This document shows, piece by piece, positions 38,969 to 47,690 of a DNA stretch of 51,374 bases. Origin of the DNA: Epibacterium ulvae (GTDB lineage Bacteria > Pseudomonadota > Alphaproteobacteria > Rhodobacterales > Rhodobacteraceae); contig NZ_JAHHIR010000077.1 of the NCBI RefSeq assembly GCF_018678075.1, forward strand, positions 1-51,374, written 5' to 3'. The position numbers and the translations under genes were made by a program. The number at the start of each line of letters is the position of its first letter. Positions within the stretch are counted from its first letter, which is position 1. A model generated the notes under the pieces. The model ran no database searches, was not told where the DNA came from, and saw only the letters and a program-made list of their open reading frames with translations.

Positions 38969-40477
38969 TTATTCCTCAATCCCGTAAGCGCGGCGAATAC
39001 CGCGTTGGGTGCCGGGGCCAAAATCACCGTCAATTGCGCCTGCATAAAACGCTTTTTCGCGCAGTTTGACCTGCAGGGCGCGGCGGGTTTCCGGGGTGAA
39101 CATATTGGGCCGTTCACTCAGCAGGTTCAGGACGTCTGCACTGCCCGACCGCAAAGCCGCATAGAGGTAAAAGGCTGATTCCTCGGGACCCTTGCTTGGG
39201 ATCAAACCGTCGTCGATCAGCGCAGCAAAGTTAAACTGGGCTTGCGGATGACGTAGATCTGCGGCGCGTTCGAAAAACCGCAGGGCCTTTTGCGAGTCGG
39301 CAGGCAGGCCCAGACCGCCTTGGTAATGAAGAAAGCCCAAGTCGTTGATTGCATCGGCAAAATTCTGATCCGCCGCTGCGCGATAGAGCGACAGCGCTTT
39401 TTCTGCATCGGGTTCAACGCCCGTTCCGCGTTCATACAGTTTTGCCAACTCAAACTGCGCTTCAGGTGAGCCGGCATCCGCTGCTCGCTGCAGGAATGAA
39501 ACGGCCGCGGCAGGATCAAACCGTCCCTCATTTGGGTTTAATCGCATATAGGCCAAGCCCAACATGGACCGCGTATCGCCAAGGTCGGCCAGCGCAAGAA
39601 GCTGGTCTTCCTGGTCGGGACGAATGGCCGCCCATGCCTCAGTCGCTTTGTTGGACAATTGCGGCTGGCCGTCGGCAGCACCCGCCAAATAGAACGGTAT
39701 ACCGGTTAGTGACCCATATGTGTGGGGTTCCTGAAGGTTGCCGGTTTGTCGCAAAACGCTGTCGCGCACTTGCCGGAACATCAGGCTGATTTCCAATCCA
39801 GGCTCAACCATTTTGTCCATCAATGCCATGGCAAAGGGGCTGTTTTTGCCAGATCCGTCAAGCGCGACCTGACCATCCTTGGCTGCGAAAGCCACCATTG
39901 TGCCGCGATCAGGGTCCGCCGCAGCAAGGCCACCACCACCACCGCGCGCAGTCTGCTCAGTTGTTATCTGCGCGATTGTAGACTGAACTGGATCAATGCC
40001 ATCGCCCAGTGGATTGTCGCGACAACTGTCAAGGATGACGATCCGCATCTTGCGCGCCCGATCGACTGCCGCCAGAAGTTGTTTTAATGAAACCGATTGG
40101 CGTTGGACATCGCGGTTGCTTTGGACCTGAGCGTCAACTGGGATCAAGAAATTCTCGCCCTGAACCTCGATGCCGTGACCGGCAAAATAAACCAGCGCAA
40201 GGTCGGCCACTTCGGATCGGAAGGCAAAATCGTCCAACAGTTGAGTGATTTCCGCGCCGCTTGCATCAACCGCCAGTGTCACGTCAAACCCAATTGTCTC
40301 CAACGTGTTCGCCATGGCACGTGCATCGTTAGCGGTGTTGTCCAGGCCGGGCAGGGTTTCATAGCGCGCCATCCCCATCACCAACGCAATTCGATCAGAC
40401 GCCGCCCATCCGGCCTGACTGAAGGTCAGTGTGAAAATGACCAAACCACCCAATACGCGAAGCATCTTACAAACCAT
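38969..40477 (-). CDS. secreted caspase-like (C14) protein with Sel1 repeats and a peptidoglycan-binding-like C-terminus
   Basis: A 502-residue protein starting at ATG 40477 after AGGTGGG. It has a signal peptide (residues 1-26, ending QAGWAASD). A caspase-like p20 domain (about 27-255) carries the catalytic His101 (VYFAGHGIEVQGENFLIPVD) and Cys152 (VILDSCRDNPLGDG). Sel1-like repeats occupy about 285-440 (SMLGLAYMRLNPNEGRFDPA, ALSLYRAAADQNFADAINDL). The C-terminal segment (AFYAGAIDGDFGPGTQRGIR) resembles a PG_binding_1 module. Both catalytic residues are present, so it should be active. Metacaspase-Sel1 proteins are frequent in alphaproteobacteria, but their substrates are mostly unknown. Its tie to T6SS is by position only. 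Confidence 0.9.
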   Translation of the reverse strand: MVCKMLRVLGGLVIFTLTFSQAGWAASDRIALVMGMARYETLPGLDNTANDARAMANTLETIGFDVTLAVDASGAEITQLLDDFAFRSEVADLALVYFAGHGIEVQGENFLIPVDAQVQSNRDVQRQSVSLKQLLAAVDRARKMRIVILDSCRDNPLGDGIDPVQSTIAQITTEQTARGGGGGLAAADPDRGTMVAFAAKDGQVALDGSGKNSPFAMALMDKMVEPGLEISLMFRQVRDSVLRQTGNLQEPHTYGSLTGIPFYLAGAADGQPQLSNKATEAWAAIRPDQEDQLLALADLGDTRSMLGLAYMRLNPNEGRFDPAAAVSFLQRAADAGSPEAQFELAKLYERGTGVEPDAEKALSLYRAAADQNFADAINDLGFLHYQGGLGLPADSQKALRFFERAADLRHPQAQFNFAALIDDGLIPSKGPEESAFYLYAALRSGSADVLNLLSERPNMFTPETRRALQVKLREKAFYAGAIDGDFGPGTQRGIRRAYGIEE

Positions 40478-40612
40478 TGACCCACCTAACGAACATAACG
40501 CATGAAAACTATACTGCGAAATAGATCCCATACCAACATGATGCTGATCTGATCGGTGCAAAAAAATGCTGACATCACTCGCGTTGTGGGTTTCAGGATC
40601 TTGAATGCACAA

Positions 40613-40636
40613 CGCCGCCCCAGTTATGGAGCGGCG
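40613..40636 (-). terminator. GC-rich hairpin closing the che operon
   Basis: On the minus strand CGCCGCTCC and GGGGCGGCG form a 9-bp stem (one G-T pair) around a 6-base loop, 10 bases after the last che-operon gene. The following bases are not a clear T-run, so termination may be partial or Rho-assisted. Confidence 0.5.
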
Positions 40637-40645
40637 CCAAAGACA

Positions 40646-40972
40646 TTATACGTCCGTTGGATCGCCATGATCGCGTAAGCGCAAGCGCAACTTTTCCAAA
40701 GTCACTCCCGCGCTGGCGTGGTCGATATCCGCCGAACCGGTCTCTACGTTTTGTTCGCGCAGCGTTTCAAAGAAACTCCACATGCCAGCTAAGGTTTGAG
40801 ACACTAGGTCGAAATCTTGCAGCGCGCGAATTTCCTGGCTGTTAGGCTTGGTGCCGCGCTCAAAAACCGTCAAGACGACGTCTTCGAGCACCTGCACCTT
40901 TTCCTGTAGCTGGCGCATCTCGCGTGCTGAGACAGCACAGAGATCGTTTATAGCGTTCTCTGGGCCACTCAT
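40646..40972 (-). CDS. small helical protein of unknown function at the end of the che operon
   Basis: 108 residues, mostly helical (SAREMRQLQEKVQVLEDVVL, LVSQTLAGMWSFFETLREQN). No membrane segment, no cysteine-rich motif. It follows cheY with a 2-base gap (start 40972, cheY stop 40975), so it is co-translated with it. Its size and helical content could suit a CheZ-like or CheY-binding helper, but I see no CheZ active-site motif (DIPD-type phosphatase helix). Function unknown. Confidence 0.65.
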   Translation of the reverse strand: MSGPENAINDLCAVSAREMRQLQEKVQVLEDVVLTVFERGTKPNSQEIRALQDFDLVSQTLAGMWSFFETLREQNVETGSADIDHASAGVTLEKLRLRLRDHGDPTDV

Positions 40973-40974
40973 GG

Positions 40975-41361
40975 TTAGAGGCGACCCACAACTTGTTCGA
41001 TTGCCTGCTTCATGGTTGCAACCGTGAAAGGCTTTCGAATGATGTTGTTCAAACCAAAACGTTTGCCAACTTCGATCACCTCTGGTGTCGGTTTGCCTGT
41101 GACCAAGATAAAGCCTAAGCGTTGTGTTACACGATGTTCGCGCACCGCTTTTAGAAGACCCAAACCATCCATGCCTGGCATGTTGTAGTCAGAAAGAACA
41201 AGGTGGACTGGTGTCGCCGTTAACTTTTGAAAGGCCGACTGACCATTGTTTTCGACCATATAGTTGCTGATGCCCAAGTCATCCAGACATTGGGTTAGAA
41301 TGCCGCGGCTGGTGGACATGTCATCAACAACCATCACTCTCAACTGATCTTTCAAGCTCAT
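40975..41361 (-). CDS. cheY: CheY-type single-domain response regulator
   Basis: A 128-residue receiver domain with the acidic pair Asp13/Asp14 (VMVVDDMSTSR), phospho-acceptor Asp58 (VLSDYNMPGMDGLGLL), the Thr/Ser position (ILVTGKPT) and Lys110 (IIRKPFTVATM). There is no output domain. It is the second of two cheY genes in this operon. One may drive the motor and the other serve as phosphate sink, a common alphaproteobacterial arrangement; which is which cannot be read from the sequence. Confidence 0.93.
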   Translation of the reverse strand: MSLKDQLRVMVVDDMSTSRGILTQCLDDLGISNYMVENNGQSAFQKLTATPVHLVLSDYNMPGMDGLGLLKAVREHRVTQRLGFILVTGKPTPEVIEVGKRFGLNNIIRKPFTVATMKQAIEQVVGRL

Positions 41362-41394
41362 GTTATTTCCTCATTTGCTCGCTATGCCGGGCGC

Positions 41395-42204
41395 TTAGGA
41401 ATCCCCACCGGCTGGCGTGTTGATATATGTTGTAATTCCGGCAGTCTTAAAATGGGCAGATGCGGGCCCCGATATACGTTCAGAATGACCGATAAATAAA
41501 TACCCGCCTGGATTTAATATCCGCTGAAAAGCACTCCAGACCTTTTGCTGAGTAGGCGTGTCGAAATAAATCGCCACGTTTCGGCAAAAGATCGCATCGA
41601 ACTTTCCTTTGAAGGGAAACGGTTGGATTAGGTTTAGCGTCCCAAATGTAACAAGCGAGGTAATGCTGGAGGGCATCGTGTCACCTGCTAAATCTTTTGG
41701 CTTAAATTCACGCGGAATTTGCGCCAATTCGTCCAAGGGATATTTGGCAGCCTGCGCTTTTTGCACAACAACTGGATCAATATCCGTTCCCAGTATTTTT
41801 GCGTCCAAACGGTCAATGTCTGGACAAACAGATTTCAAAAGCATCGCAATGGAGTATGGCTCCTGCCCGGTGGAACAAGCAGCCGACCAAATGCGCAGAC
41901 GGCCACCGCGACGCGCCTGTTCAATCAGCGACGGTAGGTGATCATCGCGAAGCGTCTCAAAGTGATGCGGTTCGCGAAAGAAGTGCGTCACATTGGTTGT
42001 CAGCAAAGACAACAACTCGTTCTTTTCGCTGTCAGCATTTGGGCCTTCGAGCTTTGCGATGTAGTCTTTGAACTTGTCGATCTTGAGGTGCCGCAGACGA
42101 CGGGCGAGCCGGGATGACACCAACGGCTTTTTGCTGCTCGACATCGCCAATCCAAAATGCTTGTGAGCATATTGAGAGACGATCTCGAAGTCGGCATCGG
42201 TCAT
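41395..42204 (-). CDS. cheR: CheR chemoreceptor methyltransferase
   Basis: A 269-residue CheR from ATG 42204 (MTDADFEIVSQYAHKHFGLA). The N-terminal helical domain leads to the SAM-binding Rossmann domain (RIWSAACSTGQEPYSIAMLL, ILGTDIDPVVVQKAQAAKYP). Further blocks are KFDAIFCRNVAIYFDTPTQQ and GGYLFIGHSERISG. It methylates glutamates on chemoreceptors using S-adenosylmethionine. A TTG at 42249 overlapping the cheW stop is an alternative start, giving 15 more residues (MTIASPIDPKGQDFS), but the shorter form has a better ribosome site (AAAGGTCAGGA). Confidence 0.95.
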   Translation of the reverse strand: MTDADFEIVSQYAHKHFGLAMSSSKKPLVSSRLARRLRHLKIDKFKDYIAKLEGPNADSEKNELLSLLTTNVTHFFREPHHFETLRDDHLPSLIEQARRGGRLRIWSAACSTGQEPYSIAMLLKSVCPDIDRLDAKILGTDIDPVVVQKAQAAKYPLDELAQIPREFKPKDLAGDTMPSSITSLVTFGTLNLIQPFPFKGKFDAIFCRNVAIYFDTPTQQKVWSAFQRILNPGGYLFIGHSERISGPASAHFKTAGITTYINTPAGGDS

Positions 42205-42245
42205 TGAAAAATCCTGACCTTTGGGATCAATGGGGCTTGCTATTG

Positions 42246-42734
42246 TCAAAGCATCACCTGTTCCGGAGCAGAAATCACGGCGTCAAGGTTGATGATCCGG
42301 ACCATGGTGTCATTGTGGGAGATGATCCCTTGGATGTACTCCATAGTGTTGCGGCTATCGACTTGCGGGGTGTCCTGGATCTCTTCCGGATTGATCGAGA
42401 TAATCTCGGATACGGATTCAGCCAGCAGGCCGACTTGTTTGCCATGAACAGCGACAACAATCACAACGTTGCGTTCGGTTGCTTCGGTCTGTTGTAAGCC
42501 GAACCGCGCGGACAGGTCGTAAATCGGGATCACGGCGCCCCGCAGGTTCATTACGCCCAACACATCCGAAGGGGCGTGTGGTAGAATTGTAACCGGCGAC
42601 CAGCGTCGAATCTCGCGGATCTGGGTGATTTTCAGGCAGAATGCCTGGCCAGTGACCGCAAAGCTGACGAACTCACTGTACTGGGTATGTTTGACCTCTT
42701 GGTCAGCCTTTTTTGCTTCAGCTTGCGATGGCAT
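42246..42734 (-). CDS. cheW: CheW coupling protein
   Basis: A 162-residue CheW that links chemoreceptors to CheA. Family blocks are YSEFVSFAVTGQAFCLKITQ, IREIRRWSPVTILPHAPSDV, LGVMNLRGAVIPIYDLSARF and VGLLAESVSEIISI. The start at 42734 overlaps the end of cheA by 17 bases, so translation is coupled. Confidence 0.96.
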   Translation of the reverse strand: MPSQAEAKKADQEVKHTQYSEFVSFAVTGQAFCLKITQIREIRRWSPVTILPHAPSDVLGVMNLRGAVIPIYDLSARFGLQQTEATERNVVIVVAVHGKQVGLLAESVSEIISINPEEIQDTPQVDSRNTMEYIQGIISHNDTMVRIINLDAVISAPEQVML

Positions 42735-44868
42735 TGCTCATTCTCCGCTCGGTGTCAAAGGCGGCTGCCGCAGGCGAGGCCGCAATGATGCTTTCTGGAT
42801 CTAGGATCATGGCGATTTTACCATCGCCCAGGATAGTTGCCGCAGCCACGCCCGGGATGTTTCCACAGACGCCGTCGAGACTTTTGATAACAACCTGCCG
42901 CTGATCGAAGATGTCGTCGACAGCGAGGGCGCTTCGTTGGCCGGTTTCGGTTTCCACCAGAAGGTAGACGCCAGGTTGTTGATCCGATGCACCACGCAGG
43001 CCTAAAGCGCCGGCAACGTCGCAGATCGGAACGAAATTTCCACGGATCGACAACAAGGTGCCATCGGCGCCAAGATTGTTGATCATTTCATCGCTACCGC
43101 GCATGGTTTCGACGATCGATGTGATCGGCACAACCATGGTTTGATCCGCAACTGAGACAACCATTCCGTCCATCACCGCCAACGTCAGCGGCAGAATAAT
43201 GGTGAAGGTTGAGCCTTTGCCCGGTGTTGAAGAGATATTGATCCGGCCACCAAGCCCTGTAACGGCGTTCTTCACGACATCCATGCCAACGCCACGACCG
43301 GAGAGGTTGGACACCTCTTTGGCGGTCGAAAAGCCTGGCATAAACAACAGGTTGTCGATTTCAGCGTCCGTCAGCTCTGCGTTTTCGGGGATCAAGCCCT
43401 TTTCAGTCGCGATCTGTTTGACCCGCGGGCGGTTTACGCCGGCGCCGTCATCTCTGATCTCGATACAAACGCTGCCAGACCGATGCGATGCCGTCAGGCG
43501 AATTTCACCGGCTTTATCCTTGCCGGCAGCCTCACGACCTTCGGGTTTTTCGATACCGTGGTCGACCGCATTTCGCAGGATGTGAGTCAGAGGATCGGAC
43601 AGACGTTCGATAACGGTCTTATCGACTTCGGTCGCTTCTCCTTCGGTCACCAGCTTTGCGGTTTTCCCAGTGGCAGAGGACGCTTCGCGTACGATCCGTG
43701 CCATCCGCTGGAACAGGGGTTTAACCGGTTGGGCGCGAATGGACATCACGCCCTCTTGGATATCACGCGCCAAGTTTTTGAAACCTTCGAGTTCGGTTTC
43801 GACGTCACGCACATCGCCCGCATCCAAGTTCGCAATTTGCTGTGCGAGCATGGAGTGGTTAATGATGAGTTCTCCCACGGCGTTAATCAACCGGTCCACC
43901 CGCTCAAGATCGACACGGAGTGTAGGCTTTGGGCCTCGCTGTTCCGTCTTGGCGGTCTCGGCCTTGGGAGAAGAAGCTTTCTCTTCAGGTTTCACCGAAA
44001 CCTCTGCTTCTGGTGCGGGGACCGGGGCCTCAAAAGGGGCGGCAGGAGCCTCACTTGCGGGCGCGGCGTCGTCACCATCCGTGCCGAAAGCAGCATTCAG
44101 TGCTGCCAGTGCGTCTGCCTCGTCATCGGCATCGCCGTCTGATGAAATTGACAATTCACACAGTCCTTCAACGAATTCGAAAACAGCTTCGATGGATGAA
44201 CGCGATTCTGAGGATTTCAGCGAGATTTCCCAGGAAAGATAGCTTTCATCGACATCAATCGCGTCGAACCCAGGGAGCTCTGCATCATTAAGTTTGATGT
44301 CAACTTCACCTAGGTCAGACAAAGCTTGGAACAGGAAATATGGCTCGTTGCCGGTGCCGTACATTTCTTTGAGCGGCTGGAAACGGATTTGATAATCGCG
44401 TTCCGTGTCATCAACGATCGGCGCAGGCGCAAAGCCGCCGCCCATTCCACCACCCAGGCCCATAGGCTCAAAGGTGAGGTCTTCCTCTTCCTCAGGAATG
44501 TATTTCTGCAGCGCTTCGATGAGCACGTTGTGATGTGCTTCATCGGTTGTTCCGCCATCGCGCGCCGTCGCAACCAGATCTGCAAGATGGTCGCTGGAGC
44601 GCAGCAAAAGCTGAATCAAAGCCGCGTCGAATTCCAGTTTACCACTGCGCAACTCGTCAAAAACAGTCTCGAACTTATGGGCAAACCCCACCAGCTCATC
44701 CAGGCCAAAAGCCCCAGCGCCGCCTTTGATGGAGTGGACAGCGCGGAAAACCGCGTTGACGACCTCTTGGTCATGTTCGCCGCCTTCGACGGCGGTTAGA
44801 CCTTCATCCATTGCTTCAAGGAGGTCTTCACACTCCTCGAAGAATGTATCTTGAATGGACCCCGACAT
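42718..44868 (-). CDS. cheA: CheA chemotaxis histidine kinase
   Basis: A 716-residue CheA with full domain order. The HPt domain has the phosphorylated His45 (FRAVHSIKGGAGAFGLDELV). A middle region (about 130-320) with an Ala/Glu/Pro-rich linker follows. The dimerisation helices come next (RLINAVGELIINHSMLAQQI). The HATPase domain has its N, G1 and G2 boxes (ILRNAVDHGIEKPEGREAAG, IRDDGAGVNRPRVKQIATEK, LSGRGVGMDVVKNAVTGLGG). The C-terminal CheW-like regulatory domain has GNFVPICDVAGALGLRG. It lies between the STAS/cheY pair and cheW. Confidence 0.97.
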   Translation of the reverse strand: MSGSIQDTFFEECEDLLEAMDEGLTAVEGGEHDQEVVNAVFRAVHSIKGGAGAFGLDELVGFAHKFETVFDELRSGKLEFDAALIQLLLRSSDHLADLVATARDGGTTDEAHHNVLIEALQKYIPEEEEDLTFEPMGLGGGMGGGFAPAPIVDDTERDYQIRFQPLKEMYGTGNEPYFLFQALSDLGEVDIKLNDAELPGFDAIDVDESYLSWEISLKSSESRSSIEAVFEFVEGLCELSISSDGDADDEADALAALNAAFGTDGDDAAPASEAPAAPFEAPVPAPEAEVSVKPEEKASSPKAETAKTEQRGPKPTLRVDLERVDRLINAVGELIINHSMLAQQIANLDAGDVRDVETELEGFKNLARDIQEGVMSIRAQPVKPLFQRMARIVREASSATGKTAKLVTEGEATEVDKTVIERLSDPLTHILRNAVDHGIEKPEGREAAGKDKAGEIRLTASHRSGSVCIEIRDDGAGVNRPRVKQIATEKGLIPENAELTDAEIDNLLFMPGFSTAKEVSNLSGRGVGMDVVKNAVTGLGGRINISSTPGKGSTFTIILPLTLAVMDGMVVSVADQTMVVPITSIVETMRGSDEMINNLGADGTLLSIRGNFVPICDVAGALGLRGASDQQPGVYLLVETETGQRSALAVDDIFDQRQVVIKSLDGVCGNIPGVAAATILGDGKIAMILDPESIIAASPAAAAFDTERRMSNAIAS

Positions 44869-44869
44869 C

Positions 44870-45244
44870 TTATGCAGCTGCTCCCGTCACGCGCTTCAAA
44901 GCGAAGATCAGTGACTGGTCGTCAAAAGGTTTTGTGATCCAACCGGTTGCGCCGGCATCCCGAGCGCGAGCTTTCAATTCAGGCGCGCTTTCGGTGGTCA
45001 GAACCAGAATTGGCACTTTGGAGTTGATGCCGGTACCGCGCAGCTCTTCGATCACGCCAAAACCATCCAGGTTGGGCATGTTGATATCGGTGATCACGAC
45101 GTCTGGGGCAACATTTGGATACATGTCGACACCTTCGCGGCCATCAACGGCGCTGTGATATTCGAAGCCGGCCTCTTCCAGGGCGGCCGCAAGCAGATTC
45201 CGGATTGTGCGGGAATCGTCGATTGCCAGAACTTTGGTCTTCAT
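44870..45244 (-). CDS. cheY: CheY-type single-domain response regulator
   Basis: A 124-residue receiver domain with Asp9/Asp10 (VLAIDDSRTIRNLLAAALEE), phospho-acceptor Asp53 (DVVITDINMPNLDGFGVIEE), Thr83/Thr84 (ILVLTTES) and Lys105 (GWITKPFDDQSL). It is one base upstream of cheA and overlaps the STAS gene by 4 bases. The KPFD ending and the Thr-Thr pair are close to the CheY found beside CheA in many alphaproteobacterial clusters. Confidence 0.95.
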   Translation of the reverse strand: MKTKVLAIDDSRTIRNLLAAALEEAGFEYHSAVDGREGVDMYPNVAPDVVITDINMPNLDGFGVIEELRGTGINSKVPILVLTTESAPELKARARDAGATGWITKPFDDQSLIFALKRVTGAAA

Positions 45245-45528
45245 GCTGTTTCCTCGTCTTCAAATCGTGTGGGCTCCAGGCCCAGGAGTGTCAGGGATTT
45301 GCGGCATGTTTCACCGATATTTTTAACGGCAAAACCAAGCCCCTCAGAACGCCATTGTTGTTCAGCGCTCAGCAGCAATTGCAGGCCGCGCGAGGGCATG
45401 ACCTTTACGTTGCTGCAGTCGATCTCAACTGCTTGTGCCTGAGCACCGCGTAGAAAAGTGATAAGCGGTTCAAGCTCGGCAAATGGATTTGGCAAATCCA
45501 ATGAGAATTTTTGTGCTTCCATCGACAT
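45241..45528 (-). CDS. STAS-domain protein, first gene of the che operon
   Basis: A 95-residue single STAS domain. It has the core AVEIDCSNVKVMPSRGLQLL and the trailing helix region LGFAVKNIGETCRKSLTLLG. The site normally holding a phosphorylatable Ser has PSRG, so Ser regulation of the SpoIIAA kind is possible. It overlaps cheY by 4 bases, and is probably translated as part of the che transcript. ATG 45522, two codons on, is an equally good start. STAS proteins at the head of che clusters occur in alphaproteobacteria; their role is unclear. Confidence 0.85.
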   Translation of the reverse strand: MSMEAQKFSLDLPNPFAELEPLITFLRGAQAQAVEIDCSNVKVMPSRGLQLLLSAEQQWRSEGLGFAVKNIGETCRKSLTLLGLEPTRFEDEETA

Positions 45529-46043
45529 GTCCAGCGATTCGCACCCCCGTTGTTTGGCGACAGATTTGACTTTCGATGCAATATTGGTAGGGCGTGGGCC
45601 TTAATATTTGATTGCCGCCGCGCCCAACTTGCGGCCATTTTTTTATCAGCCCGATATTTTTGGATTGGTTGAGTTTTATATAAATTCCATCCAACCATGG
45701 GACCAGTGAACCTGATACAGGTTTATAGTGGCTCCAGGGCGACGTTTTGGCGTCACTGTAAAAGGTACATAAAAGATTCGCATTTTGGTGCCTCAAGCCT
45801 TTGGTTGCCGTTCTATCAGGTCCAATTCTTACCAGGACCGTTAATTTGGTTAGCTTGCAGGCGGATTGGAGATATTCTTTGGCGTATTTGGGCGTCGGAG
45901 CGTCAAAATAGCAGTGGGAGAAACTCTTCCGAAAGCTTTTCAAGCGAGTTTCCTTCTTGGAACACTCCGGCAGAGAGATTTATCTCGCCAGACCAAATTG
46001 ACTAAACACGGCACCCGTGCCGCATAAAAGTAAAGGTGCTGAA
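45529..46043. promoter_or_regulatory. 515-bp divergent intergenic region between the che operon and cheB-cheD
   Basis: No convincing gene is visible on either strand, and the region is AT-richer than its flanks. It should hold promoters for both che transcripts. An imperfect 31-base palindrome (45921-45951, arms AAACTC and GAGTTT with an inner GAAA/TTTC pairing) is the clearest structure. A smaller hairpin lies in GACGTTTTGGCGTC near 45742. No full CtrA site (TTAA-N7-TTAA) is seen. Confidence 0.4.
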
Positions 46044-47048
46044 TTGCCGTCTTCTTGCGTTTTAATCATTACAACTGACAAAAACTTCGCACGATCTCTG
46101 CAAAGTAATCTTCAGGCGGCCTATGCTGGCATGCAAGTGCTCTTGGCCAACAACCTGATGATGGCTTATAATCAAGCAGAGGCCGGGCAACCCAAATTCG
46201 CATTTGTGGAGGATGGTTTTACCAAACTTCCTGAATTTGAGATGATGCTGGCGCTGTTTAATGCCTTGGACGTGCGCTGGGTTTCGGTCATGGACGACAT
46301 GAACGCCGATCCTGCACGGCGTGCATCGCCGCTGTTGAACGTCGGCGCGGGTATTTTCGAACTTACCAAATCCGACAGCCCACGTCAGTTCATTCAATAC
46401 TACGACATGATGGTGAACGCGCCACGTCGTAACCAACCCGGTATGCGTGCGGCGTCACCTTCTGCACCGGCGGCACCGAGATCCAACAAAATGATTTTGA
46501 TCGGGTCTTCGACCGGTGGTGTAGAAGCGCTGCGCAATGTTTTGGTGGGTTTTCCACCCAGTTGCCCGCCAACCCTGATTGTCCAACACACTGGCAAGAA
46601 CTTTGGCCAGGGTCTCGTCTCTCTGTTGGATCGGATTTGTCCGGCGAAAGTGGTCTCTGTGGATGACAATCGGCCGATCGAGGCGGGGCATGTCTATGTC
46701 GCGGCAGGTCAAACTCGACATTTTGGCATGTCGCAACGCAAACCGCTGCGGACACGTCTGAAAGACGGCCCCCCAATCTCGGGCCATATGCCATCGGTGG
46801 ATGCGTTGTTCACATCTGCCGTGCCTTTTGCGCGCGATGTTGTTGCAACGATCCTGACGGGTATGGGCCAGGACGGCGCAAAGGGCCTTTTGGAGCTGCG
46901 CAAAGCCGGAGCGACGACATTCGCACAGGATGAACAAAGCTCTGTCGTTTATGGCATGCCACGCGTGGCATGGGAGAACGGCGGTGCACAGAAACAAGTT
47001 TCATTGTCGCGCATGGCAAATGCGCTGCTGCAAGCCTGCAAGACATAA
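46044..47048 (+). CDS. cheB: CheB-type methylesterase with a degenerate receiver domain
   Basis: 334 residues from the TTG start at 46044, chosen because AAAGGTG lies 5 bases before it; GTG 46017 would add nine residues. The C-terminal methylesterase domain (about 147-330) has the catalytic triad motifs: GSSTGGVEALRNVLVGFPPS with the active Ser near 156, VQHTGKNFGQGLVSLLDRIC with His near 182, and TGMGQDGAKGLLELRKAGAT with Asp. The N-terminal 130 residues align with a receiver fold (VLIITTDKNFARSLQSNLQA) but lack the acidic pair and the phospho-Asp context. It may therefore not be controlled by CheA in the standard way. cheD follows 23 bases later. Confidence 0.9.
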   Translation: MPSSCVLIITTDKNFARSLQSNLQAAYAGMQVLLANNLMMAYNQAEAGQPKFAFVEDGFTKLPEFEMMLALFNALDVRWVSVMDDMNADPARRASPLLNVGAGIFELTKSDSPRQFIQYYDMMVNAPRRNQPGMRAASPSAPAAPRSNKMILIGSSTGGVEALRNVLVGFPPSCPPTLIVQHTGKNFGQGLVSLLDRICPAKVVSVDDNRPIEAGHVYVAAGQTRHFGMSQRKPLRTRLKDGPPISGHMPSVDALFTSAVPFARDVVATILTGMGQDGAKGLLELRKAGATTFAQDEQSSVVYGMPRVAWENGGAQKQVSLSRMANALLQACKT

Positions 47049-47071
47049 GAGTTTTTGGGAAGGAACCTACC

Positions 47072-47632
47072 GTGAGCACTGTCTTTGTGAATAAGAAAAT
47101 CGTTACGGTACTCCAAGGGGAGTTCCAACTGACAACAGACCCGAATGTGGTTTTGTCGACTGTCCTTGGCTCGTGCATTGCGGCCTGCATTTTTGATGAA
47201 AAGAGGGGAGTGGGTGGTATGAACCACTTCCTATTGGCTGAATCCAATGGCGGACCTGCAAGTGCCCGATATGGTGTGCACGCGATGGAACTTTTGATCA
47301 ACGGTGTCATGAAACAGGGTGCCGATCGTCGTCACCTGCAAGCCAAAGTGTTTGGTGGCGCAAAAATGTCGGTCAATCTGTCGGATATCGGCTCCAAGAA
47401 CGCATCGTTTATCCAAGGGTTCCTACGCGACGAAGGCATCCCATGTGTCTCCTCCAGCGTTGGGGGAACCTCGGCGCGCCGGGTTCGCTTTCACCCGGTC
47501 AGCGGCGCAGCACAGCAAACCCGCGTTCAAAACGACCAAACTTTGGAAAACATCGAACGCACAGTGTCGCGGCCGACACCTGCGCCAGCTGCCAAACCGG
47601 CGGCAGGCACGGGCGACGTCATGCTGTTCTGA
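47072..47632 (+). CDS. cheD: CheD chemoreceptor glutamine deamidase
   Basis: 186 residues from GTG 47072 (ribosome site GGAAGGA). The catalytic Cys35 lies in VLSTVLGSCIAACIFDEKRG and the catalytic His52 in GVGGMNHFLLAESNGGP. Further family blocks are YGVHAMELLINGVMKQGADR and LQAKVFGGAKM. CheD deamidates receptor glutamines and can interact with CheY-type or CheC proteins. The C-terminal 50 residues are an Ala/Pro-rich tail beyond the usual CheD fold (about 160 residues). A terminator follows. Confidence 0.95.
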   Translation: MSTVFVNKKIVTVLQGEFQLTTDPNVVLSTVLGSCIAACIFDEKRGVGGMNHFLLAESNGGPASARYGVHAMELLINGVMKQGADRRHLQAKVFGGAKMSVNLSDIGSKNASFIQGFLRDEGIPCVSSSVGGTSARRVRFHPVSGAAQQTRVQNDQTLENIERTVSRPTPAPAAKPAAGTGDVMLF

Positions 47633-47659
47633 TCGCGACAACTACGTATGCAGGTACAG

Positions 47660-47690
47660 GCCGCACATATCGGGTGCGGCTTTTCTTGTT
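47660..47690 (+). terminator. Rho-independent terminator after cheD
   Basis: GCCGCAC (47660-47666) pairs perfectly with GTGCGGC (47674-47680) around a 7-base loop and is followed by TTTTCTTGTT. It separates the che transcript from modABC. Confidence 0.88.

Noticed and set aside
45835-45860. CtrA-like site (TTAATTTGGTTAG) in the che spacer
   Set aside because: The half-sites are too close together (not TTAA-N7-TTAA) and the second is TTAG.
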